Positions 34,373 through 43,749 of a stretch of DNA of 64,000 nt are shown one piece after another. A program made the translations under genes and the position numbers. Origin of the DNA: Paraburkholderia eburnea (GTDB taxonomy: Bacteria > Pseudomonadota > Gammaproteobacteria > Burkholderiales > Burkholderiaceae). Below the pieces are notes generated by a model. That model made no database searches and was not told the origin of the DNA. It saw only the letters and a program-made list of their open reading frames with translations. How positions within the stretch are numbered: position 1 is the first letter of the stretch; every line of letters starts with the position of its first letter. The stretch is taken from positions 101,317-165,316 of the forward strand of contig NZ_PQGA01000013.1 of assembly GCF_002917095.1 (NCBI RefSeq), given 5' to 3'.

Positions 34373-35431
34373 GTGAAATCCGCCACACCGACGCTCGCCA
34401 ACGACCCCGCGCAGGCCCGCGCCGTCACGCCCTCGCGCCGCCGCGCCGCGCTCGCGTGGCTCGAACGCCTGAGCCTGCTGGCCGTGCTGGCCGCCATGAG
34501 CGTGCTGTTCGCGGTACGCGAACCGGCCTTCGTGAGCGTCGAGAACCTCTTCAGCATCCTCCAGGCCGTGTCGATCGTGGCGCTGCTCGGCATTGGCGTG
34601 ACGATCACGCTGGCGGCAGGCGGATTCGATCTTTCGGTCGGCAGCGTGGCGGCCACCGCGCAGATGGCGGCGAGCTACGTGCTCGTGGTCTGGCACGGGA
34701 ACGCGTGGGAGGCGGCCGCGGCCTGCCTCGTGCTCGGTATCGCGGCGGGCCTCTTCAACGGCGTGCTCATCACGCGCCTGCATGTGCCGGATCAGCTTGC
34801 GACCCTCGGCACGCTGTTCCTGCTCGCGGGCCTGCAACTGATTCCCACGGGCGGACGCTCGCTGGCGACCGGCACGATCCTGCCCGACGGCAGCGAAGCG
34901 AGCGGCACCTTTCCGGACGCTTTCCTCGCGCTCGGCCGCGCACGCCTGTTCGAGATCGTGCCCGCGCCGGTGCTGGTGTTGCTCGTGCTGACACTGCTTG
35001 TGTCGGCGGTGATGGCGCTCACGCGCTGGGGCCGCGTGATCTACGCGATCGGCGGCAACGAGACGGCGGCGCGGCTCGCCGGTGCGCCCGCTGCGCGCTA
35101 TCGCGTCGCGGCTTACGTGGCGTCCGGTGCGATCGCCTCGCTCGGCGGCCTGCTGATCGCGGCGCGCGTGGGACGCGGAGACGTCAGCGCCGGTCACTCG
35201 CTGCTGCTCGACGCTGTGGCGGCGGCGCTGGTGGGCTACGCCGTTTGGGGCGTGAAGCGGCCCAACGTGCCGGGCACGGTGATCGGCGCGGTTTTCGTGG
35301 GGGTGCTGCTCAACGGCCTGACGATGCTCAACGCGCCGTACTACCTCCAGGATTTCATCAAGGGCGCGCTGCTGGTGGTCGCGCTCGCGTTCACGTTCAG
35401 CATCGGGCATCGCGGCGGCACGCGCATTTGA
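34373..35431 (+). CDS. Sugar ABC transporter permease, RbsC type
   Basis: 352-residue membrane protein of the BPD_transp_2 family with about ten hydrophobic segments. Landmarks are LLGIGVTITLAAGGFDLSVG near 74-93 (the family signature with the conserved FDLSVG), FNGVLITRLHVPDQLATLGT, and GRVIYAIGGNETAARLAGAP near 222-241, the loop contacting the ATPase. The start is GTG 34373, 24 bases after the ATPase stop. It would pair as a dimer with the upstream ATPase. Confidence 0.9.
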   Translation: MKSATPTLANDPAQARAVTPSRRRAALAWLERLSLLAVLAAMSVLFAVREPAFVSVENLFSILQAVSIVALLGIGVTITLAAGGFDLSVGSVAATAQMAASYVLVVWHGNAWEAAAACLVLGIAAGLFNGVLITRLHVPDQLATLGTLFLLAGLQLIPTGGRSLATGTILPDGSEASGTFPDAFLALGRARLFEIVPAPVLVLLVLTLLVSAVMALTRWGRVIYAIGGNETAARLAGAPAARYRVAAYVASGAIASLGGLLIAARVGRGDVSAGHSLLLDAVAAALVGYAVWGVKRPNVPGTVIGAVFVGVLLNGLTMLNAPYYLQDFIKGALLVVALAFTFSIGHRGGTRI

Positions 35432-35510
35432 TGCCTGGCGACGATGTAAGGCCATATTCACGCTGTCACACAAATAACCAGGGAATCCTGACGATATGGA
35501 GAGGGGAAAC

Positions 35511-36608
35511 ATGAAGACCGCAAAGCACGGAAAAAAACACGGAATACTCGCTTCGACGCCTCGCAAGGCACCGACTCGCGCGTTCGGCACGCTCACGCTC
35601 TGCGCGGCGGCGCTGCTGGGCGCGGGCGTGGCGCACGCGGGCGCACTCAAAGGCGCGCCCGCGCCGTTCGACAAGGGCGGCGTGAAGATCGCGCTGGTCA
35701 ACTACCTGTCCGAGGGCGACTTCTTCCAGGCCTATGAGGCGGGCGCGCAAAAGCAGGCGAAGGCGCTCGGCATCGACCTGCGCATTTACGAGGGCCGCCA
35801 GGACGCCGCGCAGCAGCGCGACCAGATCCAGCAGGCCATCAATCTGGGCGTGTCCGCGATCATCGTCAATCATGGCTTGCCCGAATCGCTCAAGGACGTG
35901 GTCCAGCAGGCGCTCGACAAGGGCATCAAGGTCGTGGCCTTCGATGTCGATCTCGCCAATCCGCGTGTGCCGCAGATCGAGCAGAGCGATCGCGATCTGG
36001 CGTCGCTGCTGTTGCAGCAGGCCGTGAAAGACAACGGCGACGCGTTTTCCGCAGGCTACGTCTATGTCGCCGGCTTCGCGCCGCTCGACCGCCGCGACGC
36101 CGTCTGGCAGGCTTTCAAGAGCGCGCATCCGAAGGTGCGCGAGCAGGCGCGCTGGGGCACCGTGGACAACCCGATCGCACAGTCGGTGGCGAACCAGGCG
36201 TCGGCTGCGTATCGCGCGCATCCGGATATTCGCGTCGTGATCGCGCCTTACGACGAGTTCGCGCGCGGCGCGAGCCTCGCGGCGGGCGAGGCGAATCTCT
36301 CGGGCAAACTGCGCATTTATAGCGCCGATATTTCGACCGCCGATATCGAGGCGATCCGCGCGCCGAACAGCGCCTGGGTAGCGACGGCGGCGACCAATCC
36401 GGCCGTGGTGGGCGCGGTATCGGTGCGTGCGGCGGCGCTGGATGTGGCGGGGCAACCGCTCGACCACCACATCACGGTCAAGCCCACGCTGGTCACGCAC
36501 GATGATCTCGTGAAGAACGATATCCATACCATCGCCGAACTGGGCGCGAAGTTTCCGGCGTTTCGCGCGAGCGACGCGGCGACGGCGGGGTGGATTCCGG
36601 TGGAGTGA
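35511..36608 (+). CDS. Sugar ABC transporter periplasmic binding protein
   Basis: 365-residue binding protein of the RbsB-like PF13407 class. The signal peptide ends VAHA near 40-43 after a long basic n-region. Mature landmarks are IALVNYLSEGDFFQAYEAGAQ, RQDAAQQRDQIQQAINLGV, KGIKVVAFDVDL and a tail ending GWIPVE. I chose ATG 35511 with GAGAGGGGAAAC in front; an in-frame ATG at 35496 lies inside that site. The 79-base gap after the permease may allow its own promoter, giving the usual excess of binding protein. Confidence 0.88.
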   Translation: MKTAKHGKKHGILASTPRKAPTRAFGTLTLCAAALLGAGVAHAGALKGAPAPFDKGGVKIALVNYLSEGDFFQAYEAGAQKQAKALGIDLRIYEGRQDAAQQRDQIQQAINLGVSAIIVNHGLPESLKDVVQQALDKGIKVVAFDVDLANPRVPQIEQSDRDLASLLLQQAVKDNGDAFSAGYVYVAGFAPLDRRDAVWQAFKSAHPKVREQARWGTVDNPIAQSVANQASAAYRAHPDIRVVIAPYDEFARGASLAAGEANLSGKLRIYSADISTADIEAIRAPNSAWVATAATNPAVVGAVSVRAAALDVAGQPLDHHITVKPTLVTHDDLVKNDIHTIAELGAKFPAFRASDAATAGWIPVE

Positions 36609-36806
36609 AATGCGCGGTGCGGGAAAAAGCGCGTGAGAAAAAAGCGCGCCAGCCGGTATGGATGGGCGGGCGCGCTTCGGAAAAGTAGCGAGTGGTCTTG
36701 TATCGAATCGAGTGATGGTTAGATCACAGGTCTCTTCGCACGACCTCATATTCCGATTTCCCGCGCGCGCCGGCAATGATGCAAATGCACTAGTGGCCGG
36801 GAAAGC

Positions 36807-37781
36807 TCAAGGGTCGATTGCGCTCATTTGCGCCACCAGATCGGTATTCGAGTGAATCTCCGCCCGATCGTAGATCGCCTGAAGGTGATTGCGAACCGTT
36901 GCTGGCGCGATGCCCAGCAGGAGTGCCACCTCCTTGTGTGAATGACCCGCGCTGACGAGGCGCGCCACATTGAGTTCGCGGGTGGAAAGCCGGTCGAGCG
37001 GTACGCGCGGGCGCGTCCGCACGAGCGCCGTTTCGTGTCCGCGTTCGAAGCGGAACACATGCGATTCGCCTTTGAACGTCGGCGTGCCACTCTGCATGGC
37101 CTGCGCCAGCGGTGCGGGCAGCGCGCCGGCGAGGCGTGGATAAGCGGGCCATTCCGTGCGTAGCGCCTCAGTGAACGAAGGCTCGGCCAGTACGATCTGG
37201 CCACCCGGCGTGCAGATTGCCGCCGACCAGCGCGCGGGCGAAGTGCGATCACACGCGCGCTCAATCTGCAGGGCCTGATTGATCTTCCAGGCCTCGATCA
37301 GATGCGGGTAAAGCGACTGGACGAAAACGCGTTCGGCCTCGGCGAACGAGGCGTCGGGATCGGCGCGAAACACGGATAGATTGATCAGCACCTGAGCTTT
37401 GACGTCCTTACTACATGTAACGAGACCGGACGCATGGCGAAAACGCTGTGCATAGTCGCGCATCGCACGATTGGCCGGACCCGCGAAGTAGGTGGGGAAA
37501 TGAAAATTGCCGGTCGTGTACTGATGGCTCACGGCGAATTTCGCCGCATGGTCCAAGGCACTGATCTGCGTGTAGGCGTTCTGCCAGTCGGGCATTTCAT
37601 CGACGAGATGGACGCTATCGAACACGGCACTCCCGCCGATGAAATTGCCGGTGGCCCAGCGTCCGGCATCGAAGGGCACGCGCACGCGCAATACGTCGAG
37701 CATTGCGTCGAGAAAGCGGTCGTGCGCAGTCTCGCGCGCAGCGCGATAAGTGGCGAGCAAGGTGTCTTCAAGCGCGCTCAT
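36807..37781 (-). CDS. LuxR-type transcriptional regulator A
   Basis: 324 residues with a C-terminal LuxR/NarL-type HTH at about 268-318 (LSTRELNVARLVSAGHSHKEVA, then IAPATVRNHLQAIYDRA). The N-terminal ~250 residues lack autoinducer-binding or receiver-domain signatures; they include PFDAGRWATG near 36-45 and a helical FVQSLYPHLIEAWKINQALQIERA segment. It is clearly paralogous to the divergent gene at 38210. The effector is unknown. It is convergent with the sugar-transporter operon (198 bases between ends), so a regulatory link to that operon is only a guess. Confidence 0.85.
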   Translation of the reverse strand: MSALEDTLLATYRAARETAHDRFLDAMLDVLRVRVPFDAGRWATGNFIGGSAVFDSVHLVDEMPDWQNAYTQISALDHAAKFAVSHQYTTGNFHFPTYFAGPANRAMRDYAQRFRHASGLVTCSKDVKAQVLINLSVFRADPDASFAEAERVFVQSLYPHLIEAWKINQALQIERACDRTSPARWSAAICTPGGQIVLAEPSFTEALRTEWPAYPRLAGALPAPLAQAMQSGTPTFKGESHVFRFERGHETALVRTRPRVPLDRLSTRELNVARLVSAGHSHKEVALLLGIAPATVRNHLQAIYDRAEIHSNTDLVAQMSAIDP

Positions 37782-38209
37782 GGGGTTCTCCTGTTAGCTT
37801 CACGGCGCAACAGGTTCGCTCTTATGCGATGCCGGTGAACCTGAATTGAGTTTATCGGCGTGCAGGCGTCTGTCAATGCGAAGCGGAGCGGCGCGTGTAT
37901 TGACGCGTGCGAGCGGGCGATCCGTCGATCGGCGATTTAATTAAATACGGTTTAAAACGCCAGTCTGAAAGCGGATTGAAGCTGGTTCGATGCGCTTTTT
38001 GTAAGCGCCATGAAAAACAGGATTGCTTACTGCTTGCGTGTTCATGCACGCACTGGCGCGTCGACGTTGCGCTGGCAAATGTGCCGGGCGCGGCTTGGGA
38101 TTCGCGCAAAACTATGCTATCAACTTACACACAAACCTAAAACTGCATGGTGCGTTTATTTCTCTCTTCAGCCGGGGCATAAAAGCAGTCATCGTGAGCG
38201 GAGGCGACC
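37782..38209. other. AT-richer divergent region between paralogous LuxR genes
   Basis: 428 bases between two divergent regulator starts. It is clearly AT-richer than its surroundings, notably TTTAATTAAATACGG around 37937-37951. It should contain promoters and binding sites for one or both regulators. I found no gene and no clean long dyad. Confidence 0.55.
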
Positions 38210-39202
38210 GTGAACGAGCTCGGCGGATTTTTGCTTTCATTGCATGCGTCGGCGCGCGAGGTGCCGTTTGAAAATTTCCAGCAGCATGCGCTCACATTGC
38301 TCAAACAGATTTTGCCTTTCGACTCGGCACGTTGGGGCGTCGTGTGTCACGACGCACGCGGCGCCGACTTTCATGAGCCATTTCTTTTCAACGATTCGCC
38401 TGAAACACTGAAGGACTACGATGCATTTCGTCAGCACGACATAGCCGCGCGCTGGTGCCTCACCCATCTCGAACGCGCCCTCAACCTGAAACTGACTGAG
38501 GCGTTCGCCCGCGTGCGCGAACCGGGTTTGCTCGAATACGCGCAGCGCTATCGGCACGTGCAGGCGTTGATTGTGGGCGGGAGGGCCAACGGCGAAGGAC
38601 TCCATCAGTCGATCTCGTTATATGGCGCCTACGAGACGAGGCCTTTTTCGGAGGCTCAGCGCAATTTGCTCGAATGCTTGTTTGCGCATTTGAGCGAGGC
38701 ATTGCAGACGAGCCTTGCCTTCCAGATGGAACGGGTACGGCCGAGTGCAACCGAATCCGTATGGGCGCTTGCCGTGTGCGATCCTGCCGGGTATTTTCGC
38801 TTTGTCGAGCCAACGTTTCGCATCCTGCTGCGTGACGAATGGCCCATACGCCAGCCCTCTATGTTGCCCGCCGAACTCGCCCGCCTGATCGTCGCACGCA
38901 GCGGCAGCGCGGCGAATGGCGGCGACTTGCGATACGAAGGGCGAGCGGCGTTGTTCTCGATCCAGATCGTCCACGACGTGGTATTCGTGAGAGCGCGGGC
39001 GCGGCTGCCCGTGGATGCGCTGTCGCGGCGCGAGCGCGACGTCGCGCGTCTTGTCGTCGCGGGGTGCACGTACAAGGAGATTGCGCGTGCGCTCTCGATC
39101 GCGCCTGCGACCGTTCGCAATCATTTGCAGGCGATTCACGAGCGCGCCGGCGTGCACCGCAACGCGGAACTCGTGCAGCAATTCAGGCGGGCGGGGCTGT
39201 AG
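38210..39202 (+). CDS. LuxR-type transcriptional regulator B
   Basis: 330 residues, paralogue of regulator A. Shared blocks are PFDSARWG near 38-45, the EYAQRYRHVQAL region near 111-122, FSEAQRNLLECLFAHLSEAL, and the C-terminal HTH at about 272-322 (LSRRERDVARLVVAGCTYKEIA then IAPATVRNHLQAIHERA). Start GTG 38210 with a strong GGAGG 7 bases upstream. The N-terminal domain has no sensor family I can name. The gene's 3' end meets a convergent hydrolase after 19 bases. Confidence 0.86.
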   Translation: MNELGGFLLSLHASAREVPFENFQQHALTLLKQILPFDSARWGVVCHDARGADFHEPFLFNDSPETLKDYDAFRQHDIAARWCLTHLERALNLKLTEAFARVREPGLLEYAQRYRHVQALIVGGRANGEGLHQSISLYGAYETRPFSEAQRNLLECLFAHLSEALQTSLAFQMERVRPSATESVWALAVCDPAGYFRFVEPTFRILLRDEWPIRQPSMLPAELARLIVARSGSAANGGDLRYEGRAALFSIQIVHDVVFVRARARLPVDALSRRERDVARLVVAGCTYKEIARALSIAPATVRNHLQAIHERAGVHRNAELVQQFRRAGL

Positions 39203-39221
39203 CCAGGCGTATTGCGCCGGG

Positions 39222-39998
39222 TCAGAGCGTTCGCCACCAATCGGCGGGGGGCGCTTCGAGGTGCACGAAATGGCCTGTGTCGAGTTGGGAAAATTGCGCC
39301 TGCGGGAACAGCGCGGCCCATGTGCGGCGTTCCGCATCGAGATCGATGAGCGGATCCTCGCGGCCGAACACGATGCTCACGGGTGCGGCGCAGGTCGGGG
39401 CGGGCGATGGCGGCTCGGCCCAGAAGTCGCGCACGATGACTTCGAACGCGTTCGCGTCAATGACGTTGTGGCGGGCGAGCAGGTCGAGATACCAGAGACG
39501 TCGCGCTTGCGCACCTGCGCTCCAGTAAAGATCGAAGAAGTTCGCAAAGCTCGTCACCTGGGACGCGAGACGGGCGAAGCGCGCGTAGTCGCTGTCGGCC
39601 TTGAATTCCTCCAGCGCCGCGAGCAACGGGTGCGATGACGACGAGCGTGTGAGCAGGCACGTCGCGAGCCGTACGAAGGCATTGCCCATGTCGTGAACGG
39701 GCGCCAGCAGCCAGACTCGCCCGATGCGTTCGGGCATCCGTTGCACGAGGCGCAGTGCGAGATGGGCGCCAAACGAGTGGGCCACGAGATCGACGGGCTG
39801 GTCCGATACCTCCGCGAGCTGGCGCGCCTCTTCTTCCGCCGCATCGACGAGCGCGCCAAACGGGCGGGCGAACAGTACCGCCGAACGCGGCTGATCCCAC
39901 CAGTGGATCGGTAGCGTCTGTTCGTAGAGATCACGCTCGGCGATCGCCGACAGGCCGGGACCGCCGTGCAGAAACAGGGTGGGCGGGGCAGAGTGCAT
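39222..39998 (-). CDS. Alpha/beta hydrolase, proline-iminopeptidase-like
   Basis: 258-residue cytoplasmic hydrolase. HGGPG at 11-15 is the oxyanion-hole signature of prolyl iminopeptidases and relatives. The nucleophile elbow is AHSFG at 73-77 (Ser75). An acidic residue lies in FGREDPLIDLD, and the catalytic His is in DTGHFVHLE near the end. It may cleave N-terminal proline peptides or a small ester. Start ATG 39996-39998 behind GGAGCGAGC; a longer frame overlaps the next gene. The small secreted Cys/His protein lies 28 bases upstream on the same strand, suggesting co-transcription. Confidence 0.85.
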   Translation of the reverse strand: MHSAPPTLFLHGGPGLSAIAERDLYEQTLPIHWWDQPRSAVLFARPFGALVDAAEEEARQLAEVSDQPVDLVAHSFGAHLALRLVQRMPERIGRVWLLAPVHDMGNAFVRLATCLLTRSSSSHPLLAALEEFKADSDYARFARLASQVTSFANFFDLYWSAGAQARRLWYLDLLARHNVIDANAFEVIVRDFWAEPPSPAPTCAAPVSIVFGREDPLIDLDAERRTWAALFPQAQFSQLDTGHFVHLEAPPADWWRTL

Positions 39999-40026
39999 GC
40001 TCGCTCCGATGGGCAGGTGGGGCGTC

Positions 40027-40296
40027 TTACTGCATCTCGACGGTACCGGGATGGTCGTGACACATGCAATGTGCGCCGGGTTCGAGGCTCTTGTCACCCA
40101 GGGCGCACAGGTGGCCATGGACCATGAGGCAGATTTTGTGTCCGCCTCCGGGGCTGGCGGACGGATCGGCGGCGGTAGCGATGGCGGGCGCGGCTTCGGT
40201 TTGCGCGGCTGGCGCGGCCGGCGCCGTGGGCGCATTGTCCTGTGCGAGCGCGGCGACGCTGACGAAGGCAGCGGCCAGAACGATGAGGGATTTCAT
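40027..40296 (-). CDS. Small secreted Cys/His-rich protein
   Basis: 89 residues. Signal peptide 1-18 ends ALA. A flexible Ala/Pro/Thr linker runs from about 20 to 50, then a compact tail contains four Cys and five His in 36 residues (HKICLMVHGHLC, CMCHDH). Clear ribosome site GGAGAAG before the ATG. The pattern suggests metal binding or a small disulfide-bonded domain in the periplasm. I do not recognise a family. It sits directly upstream of the iminopeptidase-like hydrolase, 28 bases apart. Confidence 0.78.
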   Translation of the reverse strand: MKSLIVLAAAFVSVAALAQDNAPTAPAAPAAQTEAAPAIATAADPSASPGGGHKICLMVHGHLCALGDKSLEPGAHCMCHDHPGTVEMQ

Positions 40297-40439
40297 GGCG
40301 CTTCTCCAGAAGAACGGGAACCTCTCGCGCCGTGTAGCGCGGCGGGTGCTCCTGTTGAAGCGATGGTGGGCGCTCGGGACGTGGCGGGCAATGATGCAAA
40401 TGCATCATCGGCGCGCGGCCCCGTGAGCGCTCTCCTGGT

Positions 40440-40802
40440 TCAGCCCTTGAACTCGACCGAGACGAATACCTTGCGGCATCGTTCGACCACTTCCCACGTG
40501 CCCTTGAATCCTGCTGGAATCAGGAAGCGGTCGCCGGCGCGCACGGTGCGCTCCGCTCCCTCTTCGTCGCGCAGTACCGATACGCCTTCGAGAATTTCGC
40601 AATACTCGTTTTCGGTGAAGTTCACGGTCCATTGACCGCATTCGCTTTCCCAGATTCCGGTCGAGAGCTGGCCGCACGCGCTCGTAAAGTGCATGTGGGC
40701 GGCCTGACGCGGCACGCCGGAAATAACCGCCTCGGGCTTCGGCTCCCATTCGAGAGTTTCTTTGGCGGGCTGCGAGTAATCGACGATATCCAGAATGCGC
40801 AT
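40440..40802 (-). CDS. Cupin-domain protein (DUF861/EutQ-like)
   Basis: 120-residue single cupin. The barrel begins GIWESECGQWTVNF and carries ENEYCEILEGVSVLRDEEG near 65-83 and RAGDRFLIPAGFKGTWEVVE near 87-106, the two conserved cupin motifs. The first lacks the HxH metal ligands of classical cupins and has ENEYCEI instead, as in the DUF861 group. Start ATG 40800-40802. Function unknown; some relatives bind ureidoglycine or small acids. It is divergent from metE with a 201-base gap. Confidence 0.83.
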   Translation of the reverse strand: MRILDIVDYSQPAKETLEWEPKPEAVISGVPRQAAHMHFTSACGQLSTGIWESECGQWTVNFTENEYCEILEGVSVLRDEEGAERTVRAGDRFLIPAGFKGTWEVVERCRKVFVSVEFKG

Positions 40803-41003
40803 GTTTAAAAGAGTGAAAAGCAGGTTGGAAAGCGGTCTGGATTGATACCTCGACAAAATGCCGCTTGCAAGCCGTACATCCCCGGTAAGCGCGACGAATG
40901 AAAAAATCTAATCGTTCGATGAAATAAGACCATTTTTCTTCATGATCATGCGCCTCTATGATCACTGCCACTTTCCGCATTTGTTCTACGCAACCTCTAT
41001 TGG

Positions 41004-43316
41004 ATGGCAGCCCGCATGGTCACGACACACAATCTCGGCTTCCCGCGCATTGGCGCTAAACGCGAACTGAAGTTCGGACTCGAACGCTACTGGAAGGGCG
41101 AGTCGTCGCGCGATCAACTGAAGACGCTCGGCGCGCAACTGCGTGCGCGCCACTGGAACGATCAGCGCGAACTCGATCTGGCGCCGGTGGGTGACTTCGC
41201 GTTCTACGATCAGGTACTCGACATGAGCTTCACGCTGGGCAACCTGCCGGCTCGCGTGCAGGGCTTTCATGGCGATGCGCTCGACAACTACTTCCGCGTG
41301 GCGCGTGGCCGCTCGGCCGCAGGAGCCGAAGCGCACGCAGGTTGTTGCGGCGGCGTCGCGGCCGGCGAAATGACCAAGTGGTTCGACACCAACTATCACT
41401 ACATCGTCCCCGAATTCACCGCCGATACCACCTTCAAACTGGACGCATCGCGTCTGGTCGAGCAACTGGGCGAAGCCCGCGCGCAAGGCGTGAACGCGAA
41501 GCCGGTCATCGTCGGCCCGGTGACGTATCTGTGGCTCGGTAAAACCAAGGACGACTCCGACAAGCTCGCGCTGCTGCCGCGCATTTTGCCCGCCTACGCG
41601 GCGCTGCTCGACACGCTCGCGAAAGCCGGCGTGGAGTGGGTACAGATCGACGAGCCGGCGCTCGTGACGGAACTCGACGACGCGTGGAAACAGGCTTTCG
41701 TGACGGCCTACGACGCGCTCAAGACGCGCCCGGTCAAGCTGCTGCTCGCGACGTATTTTGGCCAGTTGCTCGACAATCTAGAGCTAGCTGTCAAACTGCC
41801 GGTCGATGGTCTGCATATCGATGCAATCAACGCCCGCGAAGAAGTGGCGCACGCCGCGCAGAAGCTGCCGGCGCAGAGCGTGCTGTCGGTCGGCGCGATC
41901 AACGGCCGCAACATCTGGAAGACGGACCTGAACGCCGCGCTCGATTGGCTCGCGCCGCTCGCGCAGCAGCTGGGCGAGCGCCTCTGGATCGCGCCGTCGT
42001 GCTCGCTGCTGCACGTGCCGGTCGATCTCGCGAGCGAAGAAAAACTCGACGCCGAAATCCGCTCGTGGCTCGCCTTCGCACTGCAGAAGCTGGACGAAGT
42101 GAAGGTGCTGGCGACGGCGCTCAATCAGGGCCGCGACAAGGTCGCCGAAGAACTTGCCGCCAACGCGGCTGCGATCGCCGCACGCCGCAACTCGCCGCGC
42201 GTGAACAACCCGGCGGTGAAGGCCGCGCTGGCGCGCATCGACGCGAAGCTCGGCCATCGTCAGCACGCCTACGCCGAACGCGCGCCGAAACAGGCCGCGC
42301 TGCTGAAGCTGCCCGCCTTCCCGACCACGACGATCGGCTCGTTCCCGCAGACCGGCGAAATCCGCCACGCCCGCAGCCAGTTCAAGAGCGGCGCGCTCGA
42401 CCGGTCCGGCTATCGGGACGCCATGCGCAAGGAAATCGAGCGCAGCGTGCGCGAGCAGGAAGCGCTGGAACTGGACGTGCTGGTGCACGGCGAAGCCGAG
42501 CGTAACGACATGGTCGAATACTTCGGCGAGCAGCTCGACGGTTACGCGTTCAGCCAGTTTGGCTGGGTGCAGTCATATGGCTCGCGCTGCGTGAAGCCGC
42601 CTGTGCTGTTTGGCGATATCAGCCGCCCGAAGGCGATGACGGTCGAGTGGATCACCTACGCGCAGTCGCTCACGAACAAGCCGATGAAGGGCATGCTTAC
42701 CGGCCCGGTGACGATTTTGAACTGGTCGTTCGTGCGTGACGACCAGCCGCGCTCGGTGTCGTGTTACCAGTTGGCGCTGGCGATCCGCGAAGAAGTGATC
42801 GACCTCGAAAAGGCCGGCGTGCGTGTGATCCAGATCGACGAAGCCGCGCTGCGCGAAGGGTTGCCGCTGCGCCGCGCGCAATGGGGCGAATACCTGCGCT
42901 GGGCCGTCGAATCATTCCGTATCACGGCCAACGGCGTGCAGGACGAGACGCAGATCCACACGCATATGTGCTATTCGGAGTTCAACGACATCATCGCGTC
43001 GATCGCCGATATGGACGCCGACGTCATCACGATCGAGACCTCGCGCTCGGATATGGAATTGCTCGACGCGTTCGACCACTTCAAGTACCCGAACGAGATC
43101 GGGCCGGGTGTCTATGACATCCACTCGCCGAATATCCCGACGCAGGAGCATATCGTTCAGCTCATGCAGAAAGCCGCTGAGCGTATTCCGGCACAACGTC
43201 TGTGGGTCAACCCGGATTGCGGACTGAAGACGCGCCAGTGGGCGGAAGTGATCCCTGCACTGACCAATATGGTCGCGGCGGCGAAGACGCTGCGTAATCG
43301 CAATCGGGCGCAATAA
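41004..43316 (+). CDS. metE: Cobalamin-independent methionine synthase
   Basis: 770-residue enzyme that methylates homocysteine from 5-methyltetrahydropteroyltriglutamate. Two barrels are present: the N-terminal half opens NLGFPRIGAKRELKFGLERYW, and the C-terminal half holds the zinc ligands His654, Cys656, Glu678 and Cys739, each exactly 13 residues later than the E. coli ligands. FPTTTIGSFPQTGEIR marks the start of the catalytic barrel. ATG 41004 and 41016 are both possible starts; neither has a strong site. No divergent metR and no cobalamin riboswitch was recognised in the 201-base upstream gap. Confidence 0.97.
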   Translation: MAARMVTTHNLGFPRIGAKRELKFGLERYWKGESSRDQLKTLGAQLRARHWNDQRELDLAPVGDFAFYDQVLDMSFTLGNLPARVQGFHGDALDNYFRVARGRSAAGAEAHAGCCGGVAAGEMTKWFDTNYHYIVPEFTADTTFKLDASRLVEQLGEARAQGVNAKPVIVGPVTYLWLGKTKDDSDKLALLPRILPAYAALLDTLAKAGVEWVQIDEPALVTELDDAWKQAFVTAYDALKTRPVKLLLATYFGQLLDNLELAVKLPVDGLHIDAINAREEVAHAAQKLPAQSVLSVGAINGRNIWKTDLNAALDWLAPLAQQLGERLWIAPSCSLLHVPVDLASEEKLDAEIRSWLAFALQKLDEVKVLATALNQGRDKVAEELAANAAAIAARRNSPRVNNPAVKAALARIDAKLGHRQHAYAERAPKQAALLKLPAFPTTTIGSFPQTGEIRHARSQFKSGALDRSGYRDAMRKEIERSVREQEALELDVLVHGEAERNDMVEYFGEQLDGYAFSQFGWVQSYGSRCVKPPVLFGDISRPKAMTVEWITYAQSLTNKPMKGMLTGPVTILNWSFVRDDQPRSVSCYQLALAIREEVIDLEKAGVRVIQIDEAALREGLPLRRAQWGEYLRWAVESFRITANGVQDETQIHTHMCYSEFNDIIASIADMDADVITIETSRSDMELLDAFDHFKYPNEIGPGVYDIHSPNIPTQEHIVQLMQKAAERIPAQRLWVNPDCGLKTRQWAEVIPALTNMVAAAKTLRNRNRAQ

Positions 43317-43463
43317 GCGGCTGGGTAAAGGCTGATGTTTTGCATGCGTCCAGAGTCTGTCTCGGGATGCATTCGTTGATATGTTTGCGGACGACGCGAA
43401 CACCTGTTGCGCGTACAACTGTTAGAGTTTGACGGTATCCATGTGAATGGGAGCCTGCGCGCC

Positions 43464-43697
43464 ATGCCTGAAGAATATCGATTCGACGTTTTTGGCCGCA
43501 GGATGGCGATTGCCGGTAGCGATGGTGCGTGGGTCGCGTATCTGATCGGCGCGGAAGGCAAGCGCCGACGCGCGGGCTTCGAGATTCCCGATTTCGTTAC
43601 CGCCAACGAACTCGCGCAATATCTCGACGATCTCTTTCACGAGGATGCAAGCCCGGAAAGGCCGGGCGTCGTGCTGCTTGGCGTGGCGCAACGCTGA
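43464..43697 (+). CDS. Small conserved hypothetical protein
   Basis: 77 residues: EYRFDVFGRRMAIAGSDGAW near the start, then a KRRRAGFEIPDFVTANELAQYLDDLFHE stretch. This looks like a small beta-plus-helix domain seen in uncharacterised Burkholderia-group proteins (possibly DUF7661; recalled, not searched). ATG 43464 is preceded by GGGAG. Same strand as metE, 147 bases downstream. No function can be assigned. Confidence 0.65.
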   Translation: MPEEYRFDVFGRRMAIAGSDGAWVAYLIGAEGKRRRAGFEIPDFVTANELAQYLDDLFHEDASPERPGVVLLGVAQR

Positions 43698-43749
43698 GCT
43701 CACAACGAGCGGAATAGCCGCGGCGCCGTCTGCGGTCGTGTTCCTGATA

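Noticed and set aside
34340..35701. A 453-codon minus-strand open frame opposite the sugar permease
   Set aside because: Overlaps a well-supported permease and signal peptide on the other strand; composition typical of antisense frames.
40803..41003. A cobalamin riboswitch or SAM-type riboswitch in the metE leader
   Set aside because: At 201 bases the region is short and I could not find conserved B12-box or SAM-core sequences.
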